From RGIG5612 sp963589005 (GTDB lineage Bacteria > Bacillota > Clostridia > Lachnospirales > Lachnospiraceae): a stretch of 23,580 bases of DNA. A program made the translations under genes and the position numbers. The notes beneath the pieces were generated by a model, which saw only the letters and a program-made list of their open reading frames with translations, was not told the DNA's origin and searched no databases. The stretch is from positions 1 through 23,580 of the forward strand of contig CAVAJR010000033.1 of assembly GCA_963589005.1 (NCBI GenBank), read 5' to 3'. Shown piece after piece: positions 1 through 7,900 of the stretch (positions within the stretch are counted from its first letter, which is position 1; every line of letters starts with the position of its first letter).

Positions 1-963
1 TACCTTGATGCTCTTGCAGCTGAGTATGGCGAAGGAATCGCTCCTAACGGCGGTGCATCATGCACAGTTAAATATGCTCTTCTTGATGCAGAAGGCAATG
101 TAGTAGAAGATGAAGCTCAGGCAGCATTCATTCAGATCACAGAGTTCACAATGAATGAATACTACATCATCTCTCAGGTTGTTAACAAAGCTATGGCAGG
201 TGCTAACGTACTCGTTTCTGTAGCAGAAGGCGGTGTATGGAATGTAACATCTGACAGCTACATCAGCGGTCTTATCAATGATGGTACAGTAGCAGTTGCA
301 GAAGGCGCTACACTGTACATCAACGGCGAAGCTTACACAGGCGCAATCGAAGCTGGCGAATACGGCGAGCTCACATCAGGTGAAGGCGAAACAGTTGACA
401 CATCATCATGGGTAGTAGGCGAGAACTACAGAACTCAGGCTACAGGCAAATATTCTGACATCACAATCGACGGCGGTCTGTTCTACATGGTTGGCGCATC
501 AGAGCCTACAACAGGCGCAGCTATCCTTGACGTAGCATTCGGATTCCAGGGATGGTTAGTAGTAAATGAAGATGGTTCTTATACAATAAGCACAGATTAT
601 GTTGAAATGCCAAAGGCTGAATCTTCAGGCGGAGAATCAGCAGGCGGAGAATCAGCACCAGAAGGTGGCGCACCGGAAGGCGGCGCTCCTGCAGAAGCAG
701 CTCCAGCAGGTGACACTTCAGAAGAAGCATACCATGAATATCTTAAGGCTTGTGTAGCAGCTAACCCAGCTGTAGCAGCAAACGTTGATGAATTCTATGC
801 TCTTATCGATGTTAGCGATTACACAACATTCCCAATGGATATGTTATTCGTTGATACATACTTCGGATATGCAGCAGCAACTTATGATGAGTTCGTAGCA
901 GCTGGCGGAAACGTAGAAGTTCCTCCATATGATGCATCTCTCACAGCTGACGCTCAGGAGTAA
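1..963 (+). CDS. Secreted surface protein with Gly/Glu/Pro linker, 5'-truncated
   Basis: The frame is open from base 1, so the gene begins outside the window; 320 C-terminal residues are present. The first part has alternating short hydrophobic strands and turns (for example GGVWNVTSDSYISGL and ATLYINGEAYTG), which suggests a beta-solenoid-like extracellular fold. It is followed by a low-complexity linker of ESSGGESAGGES and APEGGAPEGG type near 620-715, then an acidic domain of about 80 residues (from SEEAYHEYLKA) ending in TADAQE. The secreted protein at 13202-15688 has the same kind of strand region (WNVVLADGT) and a GGESGGGES tail, so the two look like paralogues. Codon use (GCT, GTT, CTT, few ATA or AGG) differs from the neighbours and suggests high expression. 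No LPXTG anchor or transmembrane segment is seen. I recognise no named family and infer only extracellular location. Confidence 0.8.
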   Translation, partial: YLDALAAEYGEGIAPNGGASCTVKYALLDAEGNVVEDEAQAAFIQITEFTMNEYYIISQVVNKAMAGANVLVSVAEGGVWNVTSDSYISGLINDGTVAVAEGATLYINGEAYTGAIEAGEYGELTSGEGETVDTSSWVVGENYRTQATGKYSDITIDGGLFYMVGASEPTTGAAILDVAFGFQGWLVVNEDGSYTISTDYVEMPKAESSGGESAGGESAPEGGAPEGGAPAEAAPAGDTSEEAYHEYLKACVAANPAVAANVDEFYALIDVSDYTTFPMDMLFVDTYFGYAAATYDEFVAAGGNVEVPPYDASLTADAQE

Positions 964-1019
964 TCGATCAAGTTCTGATCAAAACTAAATAATGATTGCT
1001 TATATAAGCAATATTGCAG

Positions 1020-1050
1020 GCGGTCACACGAAAGTGTGACCGCTTCTTGT
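1020..1050 (+). terminator. Rho-independent terminator of the first gene
   Basis: A perfect 10-bp stem (GCGGTCACAC, 1020-1029, with GTGTGACCGC, 1034-1043) encloses a GAAA tetraloop and is followed by TTCTTGT. It lies 57 nt after the stop codon at 961-963. Confidence 0.85.
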
Positions 1051-1084
1051 CGCTATGCTGCAGCTGCAATGTCCTTCGGTCTCG

Positions 1085-1200
1085 AAGTCCCTATACATTT
1101 AAATCGGTACGACATGAACCACGGCGTGCAGCCACTGTTCAAAAACGACAGCATTGATTGTTTTCCCACAGTGTCTGAGCTGTCACGGCACACATATATA
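1085..1200 (+). repeat. Diverged single copy of the 106-nt GC-rich repeat
   Basis: By eye this stretch aligns with the tandem unit at 23071-23580. Landmarks are ATGAACC-CGGCGTGCAGCC at 1113-1132, TTCAAAAACGAC, GATTGTTTTCCCACAGTG around 1155-1172 and CTGAGCTGTCACGGCACAC, which matches the start of a second unit. The GCAG/CTG mini-hairpin of the unit is kept. The 342-nt intergenic region 964-1305 therefore holds, in order, a terminator, this repeat copy, a palindrome and a promoter. No convincing gene is present. Confidence 0.65.
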
Positions 1201-1232
1201 AATTTTAGAAAGGCCGCTCAAGTATAGGTTAA

Positions 1233-1275
1233 ATGAAATTTCATCGATTGAATTTTTTGCAAATCTATATATGAT
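1233..1275 (+). promoter_or_regulatory. Promoter of the D,D-carboxypeptidase gene, with adjacent palindrome
   Basis: A sigma-A-like promoter is visible: -35 TTGAAT (1248-1253), a 16-nt spacer and -10 TATGAT (1270-1275). Directly upstream is a perfect 12-bp palindrome, ATGAAATTTCAT (1233-1244), which could be an operator; no regulator is identified. Confidence 0.5.
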
Positions 1276-1305
1276 TTTTAAGGAAAAAATAGTAATATAT
1301 AACTC

Positions 1306-2817
1306 ATGGAAAAATTGGGAAATAAATCTATTAAATTAATAGCAGTCATACTTGCAGTAATATGCTGCACGTCATTTGCGTTCTCGAATGTATGGGCGGC
1401 AGAGGATAAGACATGGCCGCAGGCACCGGAAATTGACGGTGATGCAGTATATCTGATGGAGGCCAATACACAGGCCGTTATTTACGAGAAAAATTCAGAT
1501 GAAAAAATGTATCCTGCATCAACAACGAAGATCCTGACAGCAATTCTTGTATTGGAAAATTGCAGTCTAAGCGACACAGTTACCTTCACTGAGGAATGCT
1601 GTGACCTGGAGGAGGGCGCCACATCTATTAATGCAGTGGCGGGAGAAGAGATGTCATTGAAGGATGTTATGTATGGACTCTTACTTCCATCCGGTAATGA
1701 CTGTGCAATAGCACTTGCAATTCATGTAGCCGGAAGTGTGGAGGCATTTGCGGAAATGATGAATCAGAAGGCCAGAGAGATAGGCTGCACAGATTCTAAT
1801 TTCGTTAATCCGTCAGGCTTATATAATGCTAATCATTATACGACAGCATCAGATCTGGCTAAAATCGCATGGTATGCATTTCAAAACTCTACATTCGTAG
1901 ATATTATTTCTCATCCGACATATATTATTGAGCCGACCAACAAGACATCAGAGAGCAGGGTTCTGAATAATACACATGAAATGATCACACCGGGCAGCGA
2001 TACCTATAATGCTAATGTTATAGGCGGCAAGACCGGTTATCTGTATGAAGCAGGTCGATGCCTGGTTACATATGCAAGAAAAGACGGAATCACATTATTG
2101 GCGGTTATTCTGGACGGCTCTTATTACGGAATTTTTAATGCAACTCAGGAACTGTTGGATTTCGGATGGGATAATTTCTCGATTTCAAATGTATCAGAAA
2201 ATGAAAAGCGGTTCTCATATGGCGAAAATGATGCCAAGGTACAGTTAGATTCCTCCAGTCAGATATTAACCTTGAATGGAGTATCGTTCCTGGAATTATC
2301 ATCTGAAATTAATTATGCATATTATCTGAATGAGGATGAATATAAAGAAGCCAAGCTTGAAGCCGGTATAACAGAAGGAGACAGCAGACAGCTGTATGCG
2401 ACAATTGATTATTCATATGATGGCCATTATCTGGGCAGCTGCAATGTATTCATTAATCCGGGTCTGACATTTGAGGATACCGAATGGATATACGTATACT
2501 ATGTAAATATATGGTGGGTAATACTGGCGGTAGTGGTAATATTGGCTGTGGTTCTCCTGATAGTCCGTTCTGTAAAAAAACGCAGAGAACAAGAGCTCAG
2601 GCGAAATAACGCAAGATCAGGCGGCAGAAGACCTGTACGAAATTATGACCGAAGCGACAGTATAAATCTGCAAAATCAATATATAAGAAGCAGCAACAGA
2701 AACCATTCTTCTGTACACAGCCTGCAGGAAATTGGAATTAAGAATGTGCAGGTGCAGCAAGACAGAAAAAATAAAAACAGATCAGGCAGTGCGTCTGCAA
2801 GGAGACGGCGTTATTGA
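1306..2817 (+). CDS. dacF: D-alanyl-D-alanine carboxypeptidase (PBP5/DacF type, peptidase S11)
   Basis: This is a penicillin-binding D,D-carboxypeptidase that trims the terminal D-Ala of peptidoglycan stem peptides outside the membrane. It has 503 residues. A signal peptide spans about residues 8-32 (LIAVILAVICC, then VWAAE). The three active-site motifs are present: S72-T-T-K75, S129-G-N131 and K242-T-G244. After the catalytic domain and a second beta-rich region comes one transmembrane helix near residues 403-425 (WWVILAVVVILAVVLLIV), followed by a cytoplasmic tail of about 80 residues rich in Arg, Asn, Ser and Gln. DacF/PBP5 proteins usually end in an amphipathic anchor, so the true transmembrane helix and long basic tail are a variation. 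The RBS is weak: AAGGAAAA lies about 18 nt upstream of the ATG. The next gene starts 103 nt downstream with no terminator seen, so co-transcription is possible. The dacF symbol is by family similarity only. Confidence 0.9.
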   Translation: MEKLGNKSIKLIAVILAVICCTSFAFSNVWAAEDKTWPQAPEIDGDAVYLMEANTQAVIYEKNSDEKMYPASTTKILTAILVLENCSLSDTVTFTEECCDLEEGATSINAVAGEEMSLKDVMYGLLLPSGNDCAIALAIHVAGSVEAFAEMMNQKAREIGCTDSNFVNPSGLYNANHYTTASDLAKIAWYAFQNSTFVDIISHPTYIIEPTNKTSESRVLNNTHEMITPGSDTYNANVIGGKTGYLYEAGRCLVTYARKDGITLLAVILDGSYYGIFNATQELLDFGWDNFSISNVSENEKRFSYGENDAKVQLDSSSQILTLNGVSFLELSSEINYAYYLNEDEYKEAKLEAGITEGDSRQLYATIDYSYDGHYLGSCNVFINPGLTFEDTEWIYVYYVNIWWVILAVVVILAVVLLIVRSVKKRREQELRRNNARSGGRRPVRNYDRSDSINLQNQYIRSSNRNHSSVHSLQEIGIKNVQVQQDRKNKNRSGSASARRRRY

Positions 2818-2828
2818 GATTTCCTTAC

Positions 2829-2880
2829 AATGGCTGCACCGTCCCGACGCATGTTTGCTATTCAAAAAAATGTAATGACA
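2829..2880 (+). repeat. Degenerate fragment of the 106-nt repeat
   Basis: TGGCTGCACCGTCCCGACGC aligns with the unit start TGGACTGCGCCGTCCCGGCGC in the terminal array. The following A/T-rich stretch aligns more loosely. It begins 12 nt after the stop of the D,D-carboxypeptidase gene. The match is short, so it is less certain than the other copies. Confidence 0.4.
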
Positions 2881-2920
2881 GTTGACTTTTAACAGAAACT
2901 GCACAAGAAATGGAAGAAAA

Positions 2921-3715
2921 ATGATAAGAACATATTTGATCAATAAAAACGAGCTGGAGAAAATCAATTATTCTGAGGATATTTTAAGTGATAACAGAAG
3001 AGAGAAGATTGCCAAAATGAAGCGCGAGGATGACAAGCAATTATCGGCATGCGCTGAGCTTCTCCTGATATATGCCCTTAAGAAACAGTTGGGACAGGTA
3101 CAGTTGCCGTTAGATATCCGGGAGGACGATCGCAGCAAGCTGCAGCTTACAGATTTTCCGTATTTTTTCAATATCTCACATGCAAATGAATATGCGGTAT
3201 GCTCGCTGTCGGATAAGCCGATCGGAGTTGATATAGATTATTTTCGTGTAAGGGAACTGTCGCATACTGACAGAATGCTGCATATTGAAGAAGCACAGAT
3301 GCTGGCGTTTATCTCTAATCCTAATGAAAAGAAAAAATATTTCTATGAGTGTTGGGTAGCTAAGGAAAGCTATCTAAAGAACCTAGGTATAGGTCTGATA
3401 GTTCGTCCCGGAGATTTTATGGTTCGTGAGGACAGGCTGCTGATAGGCAAGGAGGATTTTTCTGATATAAAGGGAAATCATTCCGTCAAAGTAACCATAA
3501 AGGAAAATCCTGATAAGAAGTCCTCAGACAATACATTAAATGAGAATCTCCATTATCTGGAGAAAAGATATGTCCATGTCTTCGAGCCGGGAGAGGTAAG
3601 AGGCACAGACTGGAAATTTGATGCAGGATATCGTTTGGCGGTCTGCAGTATGGAAAAAGATACGGACAGTGTAACCAGGTTAATTTACGCTGATGATATT
3701 AATATGGAACTTTAG
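2921..3715 (+). CDS. 4'-phosphopantetheinyl transferase superfamily protein (Sfp/AcpT-like)
   Basis: The family moves the 4'-phosphopantetheine arm of coenzyme A onto a conserved serine of acyl- or peptidyl-carrier proteins, activating them. The 264-residue protein shows the family motifs in order: FNISHA (83-88), the metal-binding IGVDID (101-106; the usual form is GVDIE) and WVAKESYLK (145-153, with Glu149 the expected metal ligand). I chose the ATG at 2921, giving MIRTYLINKN, because it has GGAAG four nucleotides upstream and fits the family N-terminus; an upstream TTG at 2882 lacks support. Between the WVAKES core and the C-terminal strands there is a hydrophilic stretch of about 35 residues (KENPDKKSSDNTLNENL) that looks like an insertion. 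No polyketide or NRPS genes lie nearby, so the carrier-protein partner is unknown. Confidence 0.85.
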   Translation: MIRTYLINKNELEKINYSEDILSDNRREKIAKMKREDDKQLSACAELLLIYALKKQLGQVQLPLDIREDDRSKLQLTDFPYFFNISHANEYAVCSLSDKPIGVDIDYFRVRELSHTDRMLHIEEAQMLAFISNPNEKKKYFYECWVAKESYLKNLGIGLIVRPGDFMVREDRLLIGKEDFSDIKGNHSVKVTIKENPDKKSSDNTLNENLHYLEKRYVHVFEPGEVRGTDWKFDAGYRLAVCSMEKDTDSVTRLIYADDINMEL

Positions 3716-3789
3716 TATAAATTCAGGCACTTCTAGACAGGCGAGACCTCAAGAGAGAGCGGATACGATGAGGGGTTTATACTAAAGTT
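3708..3789. repeat. 82-nt element bounded by perfect 14-bp inverted repeats
   Basis: AACTTTAGTATAAA (3708-3721) is the exact reverse complement of TTTATACTAAAGTT (3776-3789), enclosing 54 nt. The left arm contains the TAG stop of the phosphopantetheinyl transferase gene. It could be a long-armed hairpin in the transcript or a MITE-like remnant. No flanking target duplication is evident and the right arm has no U-tract, so it is not a standard terminator. The rest of the 3716-3877 gap holds a short ATGTCGACAT palindrome (3799-3808) and nothing else I recognise. Confidence 0.6.
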
Positions 3790-3877
3790 GTCTGTTGCAT
3801 GTCGACATACAGTAAGATGTAGCAAAGCAGGTTAAGGATCTGGCAGAAAAAAGCAGGACAGGAACTACAGAAAGATT

Positions 3878-4561
3878 ATGAGATTAAGAAATATTAAGGG
3901 CAGCAGGGAGATGATTGCAGTCAGCCCATATGTAATAACCGAAGAACGGGCGGAGAGAACTTCATATGAAGAGAGATTCAGCTGGTCAGTAAAGGGTAAT
4001 TGGTCGGAGGTATTCGGCAATAATAATCCTGTTCGCATAGAGATCGGAATGGGCAAGGGTGCATTCCTGATGGAGCAGGCAAGACGCAATCCTGATATCA
4101 ATTATGTCGGAATTGAGAAGTATTCAAGCGTACTCTTAAGAGCTGTGCAAAAGCAAAATGCCGAGGAGCTTCCTAATATAAGATTGATACGAATGGAAGC
4201 TGAGAATATTACGGATGTATTTGCTCCTGGAGAGGTAGACAGAATATATCTTAATTTTTCTGACCCGTGGCCGAAGGATTCCCATGCGGCCAGAAGGCTT
4301 ACATCACACCAGTTTATGGAAAGATATGAGCAGATATTAAGACCGGAGGGAATGATAGAATTCAAAACTGATAATCAGGAGCTTTTTGATTTCTCGTTAG
4401 AGGAAATTAATCCCGAGAAATGTCAGCTGTGCCATATGACCAGAGATCTTCATAATGATCCTGTATTAAATGAAGGAAATGTAATGACTGAATATGAACA
4501 AAGGTGGTCGGCAGAGGGCAAGCCTATCTGCGGTATGCATCTGAAGTTTATAAAAGAATGA
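3878..4561 (+). CDS. trmB: tRNA (guanine-N7-)-methyltransferase
   Basis: TrmB uses S-adenosylmethionine to methylate N7 of G46 in the variable loop of tRNAs. The 227-residue length fits the family. The N-terminus MRLRNIKGSRE, followed by SPYVI (16-20), is typical and fixes the start although the RBS is poor. The SAM-binding motif IEIGMGKGAF is at 54-63, the acidic IEKYSS near 79-84, the diagnostic FSDPWPK at 127-133, RRLTS at 139-143 and FKTDN at 162-166. The gene stands 162 nt after the phosphopantetheinyl transferase and 416 nt before the next gene. It may be transcribed with the two genes upstream, as no promoter of its own is obvious. An inverted repeat of 9 bp follows the stop (4565-4573 with 4607-4615), but its 33-nt loop and lack of a T-run make it a weak terminator. 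Confidence 0.95.
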   Translation: MRLRNIKGSREMIAVSPYVITEERAERTSYEERFSWSVKGNWSEVFGNNNPVRIEIGMGKGAFLMEQARRNPDINYVGIEKYSSVLLRAVQKQNAEELPNIRLIRMEAENITDVFAPGEVDRIYLNFSDPWPKDSHAARRLTSHQFMERYEQILRPEGMIEFKTDNQELFDFSLEEINPEKCQLCHMTRDLHNDPVLNEGNVMTEYEQRWSAEGKPICGMHLKFIKE

Positions 4562-4743
4562 AATGCAAGGCTGCGTGAGGGTGCTGCGAAGGACAGTATC
4601 ATTACACAGCCTTGCGGCGTAAATCAAGATATTTAAGATAACGGATTGTTGCTATTAACCCGGCAAGTCCCTGAAAATCCAGACAGTGAGCCAAAAAACA
4701 AGACATATAATATGGTGGAATTCACTATATTTGGCTAAAAAAT

Positions 4744-4771
4744 TTGAATATACATCCCTGTAAAATAATGT
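4744..4771 (+). promoter_or_regulatory. Candidate promoter for the InlB-repeat protein
   Basis: TTGAAT (4744-4749), a 16-nt spacer and TAATGT (4766-4771) form a plausible sigma-A promoter; TAAAAT and TAGAAT nearby are alternatives for the -10. The resulting leader would be about 200 nt. Between 4562 and 4743 I see only the inverted repeat after trmB and unremarkable A/T-rich sequence. Confidence 0.4.
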
Positions 4772-4813
4772 TAGAATGCAGATACGGGGGATGGTAACTT
4801 ATCTTAGAGAAGG

Positions 4814-4922
4814 AGGGCAGTCGGATCTAAATAACTGCCTTAAGTGCGTCAGTTTGAATTTAGCTCTGACGCCGAGGTACATCGTATAAGAAGTTAGGCA
4901 TTTTATATGCAAAACGATGTAC
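4814..4922 (+). promoter_or_regulatory. Structured 5' leader with three consecutive hairpins
   Basis: Three hairpins follow one another. The first pairs AGGGCAGT (4814-4821, of which GGCAGT pairs cleanly) with ACTGCC (4834-4839). The second pairs GCGTCAG (4846-4852) with CTGACGC (4866-4872). The third pairs GTACATCGT (4877-4885) with ACGATGTAC (4914-4922) and holds an inner GCAT/ATGC stem. CTTAT (4798-4802) could also pair with ATAAG (4886-4890), which competes with an outer fold. This layout is compatible with a cis-regulatory RNA. It matches no riboswitch class I can confirm. The leader ends about 45 nt before the RBS. Confidence 0.45.
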
Positions 4923-4977
4923 TAAATCTCACAAAATCACGGAAAATAATAATCAATCAGATGAAATGGAGGTAAAA

Positions 4978-7900
4978 ATGAGGAGATTATCAGCAACAAT
5001 ATCGGCAGCTATAATGGCAGGCGTTTTTGCCTTTTCTACGTTTGCTCCGGTAGTTATGGCAGATGAGAGCTATAACGAGGAAGCTTATAATGAAGGCGAT
5101 AATGCTATAGAAAATTACGAAGATAATGGCGGCGACGGTGATTACTATGCCGACAATGGAGAAGGCAGTGAAGCAGGTGATGAACAGACAGAACCATTGA
5201 CAGAGGCACAGGATGAACAGCCGCAGACAGTAATTGTAAGGATAGATGAAGAGGAATTCACTTCTTTAACAGATGCATTTGCCGGGGTGCAAAATGAACA
5301 GACGATAAAGTTAGTCAGTGATATCATATTGACCAATCCGGCAGAAATTGAGCTGCAGGAAGGCGTATCTGTTACTATCGATCTGAATGGATACGAGATC
5401 CGTATGTACGATGCCAGAGAAAATATGGCAGGGGATAATTCGGGAACGGACCCGGACAAATACATCGGATATGGCGGGATGTTCATTTTGAAGAAGGGCT
5501 TGATTAAAATTACGGATTCATCTGAAACAGGTGAGGGCCGAATTACAAGCACGAATGAGTCAAACCCGGATATTACACTTATTAAGGATGACAGCAAAAA
5601 GGTTGTATTAAATATTGAAAAAGGTACATTTAAATCCTCCGAGTATCAGGAAATAATAAAGATCAAGGATCCTGCAGGTAATGACCTGCAGCCGGAAAAT
5701 GCAGATGGCCAGTCGGTTACGATAAGCATAACAGGCGGTATCTATAATAAGCAGCTGCCGGAGCAATATATTGCAGAGGGATATACTCTGCAGGATAGAG
5801 GCGACGGAACCTGGGAAGTTAAAGAAGCCGTTATGCATAATGTAATATGGCAAAATTGGGACGGAACAGAATTAGGAACCAATCAGGTTGAAGACGGACA
5901 GACTGCTTCATATCAGGGAGAGACACCGACAAGAGCAGAAGATGAAACATATACTTATGAATTTGCCGGATGGGATCAGGCATTAGAACCTGTATATGCA
6001 GATATGACATATACTGCAGTATATAATGCCGTAGAGAAGCCGACAGAGGAACCAACAACGGAGCAGCCGACAGAGGAACCGACAACGGAGGAACCGACGA
6101 CAGAGGAACCAACAACGGAGCAGCCGACGACGGAGGAGCCAACAACAGAGGAACCAACAACGGAGCAGCCGACGACAGAGGAACCAACAACGGAGCAGCC
6201 GACAACGGAAGAACCAACAACAGAACAGCCGACAACACCGGCACCGGTACAGCAGTTTACCATAACCTGGCTGAACTGGGATGGAACTGTTCTGGAAAGA
6301 GATGTGGTAAATAAAGGCAATAATCCTGTATATTATGGCGCAACACCAACAAGAGCATCCGACGGAACATACTCATATGTATTTGCGGGATGGAGAGAAA
6401 ATGTGGTGCCGGCAAGTGGTGATGCGGTATATACGGCAGCATTCAGCGCAATCCCTATCGTAACTCAGTACCTGATCATCTGGCAGAATTATGATGGCAC
6501 AGTACTAGGAAGTGAACGTATCAACAACGGAGAGACTCCGCGATATACAGGCAATGTGCCGACCAGAGCATCCGACGGAACATATACCTATACATTTATC
6601 GGATGGGATAAGGACATTACAGCGGCAACAGCGGATACTGTTTATGTAGCACAGTATAAGGCAACACCGGTTCTCAACAGTGCTGCAATCGGAGTTTACA
6701 CTCTTACGGCTGACAACTATGAGGCCAATTATCCGGTAGTATATGAAAATGGCAACTCTGAGGTTGCATATGTAGAGTTAGCGAAAGCATTTGCACAATT
6801 AGAGAGCCTGTATAGAAAAGTCCTGGGGGAAGAGACCGTAACATTTACTTCAGGATATTCCAGGGACGGCGAGAACTTGATCCTTACTGTTAAGAGAGAG
6901 AACGGTTCAGCAGTGATTATCAATCTGGGTGAGAATACGGTTTCATTTACAGATTATGCAGCATTCTCGGAACATAATATTGCATCCGAGGGCAGTGTAT
7001 CAGTTCTTGCAAAGGCTAATAGTAAGAATATCTATCAGACTTATGAGGCAGCCACCACAATATGGCTTGCAGATTACGCACTTAATGTATATGAGATTGA
7101 TGGCGCAGCATATATGCCGATGTCAACATTTTCAAGCATATTCATGGTTCCGGCAGGATTTAGCTGGATTAATAATGGCAAGGATTCCTTCATTGTAACA
7201 GAGGGGCTGGATGAAACAGTTAAGAATACCGACGGCAAGACGCTGAAGGAGATATACAGCGAGACGGCAGCAGAGCAGAGAAGCAGCACGAAAGCAATAT
7301 CCGATTACAACGAGCTGTGCCTCATACTGGATATGAACTATGGAATGAAGAATGATCTGAGCATTTTCTATGGATTTGATTCGTATTTCCGTCAGATCGG
7401 TTTGTATCAGGCGCTTACAAGCACTAATACAGCGGCTTATGAGGCAGCAATAAAGGAGTTGGGAAGTACATACTTCAGCAATGCACCTGCATCGGATAAG
7501 GCAAACAGTTACGAGGAAGTGGATAAGACTGCGTACATAACAATTGCCAGATTTAATAATACAGGACTTAATTATGCCGACAGCAATATAAGGGATAATC
7601 TTGCAAATTATATCGCAGACGATACAATTGCTCTGATAGCTTATGCAAATGCACAGATAAAACGAGAAGGCAGCCCTATTGAAAATGTTGTTATCGACAT
7701 ATCCGAAACATGTGGAAATGATCTTAATGCAGCAGCATATGCTATAGGATGGATCCTGGGTCAGGCCGATATTAATATCCAGGATGGTTACTGGGGTGCA
7801 TACAAGAATCAGGTTTATCAGTCAGACATAGATTTTGACGGACAGATTACGGCAAATGACATGTTAGATACCAGTGCTTATAATGTATACTGCCTCATAA

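Noticed and set aside
1036..1227. Small plus-strand frame of 63 codons after the first gene
   Set aside because: It starts inside the terminator stem and crosses the diverged repeat copy; no RBS.
4565..4615. Terminator after trmB, or a further copy of the 106-nt repeat
   Set aside because: The 9-bp stem has a 33-nt loop and no T-run. Similarity to the repeat (GAAATGC, CGTGAG) is too short to distinguish from chance.
4790..4922. SAM-I riboswitch
   Set aside because: Only the 5' CTTATC-AGAG-GGAGGG resemblance is present. The conserved core after it is missing, and the downstream gene is not in sulfur or methionine metabolism.
5831..6320. Antisense frames over the PT-linker repeat
   Set aside because: They arise from the periodic 15-nt coding repeat, have low-complexity sequence and lack start signals.
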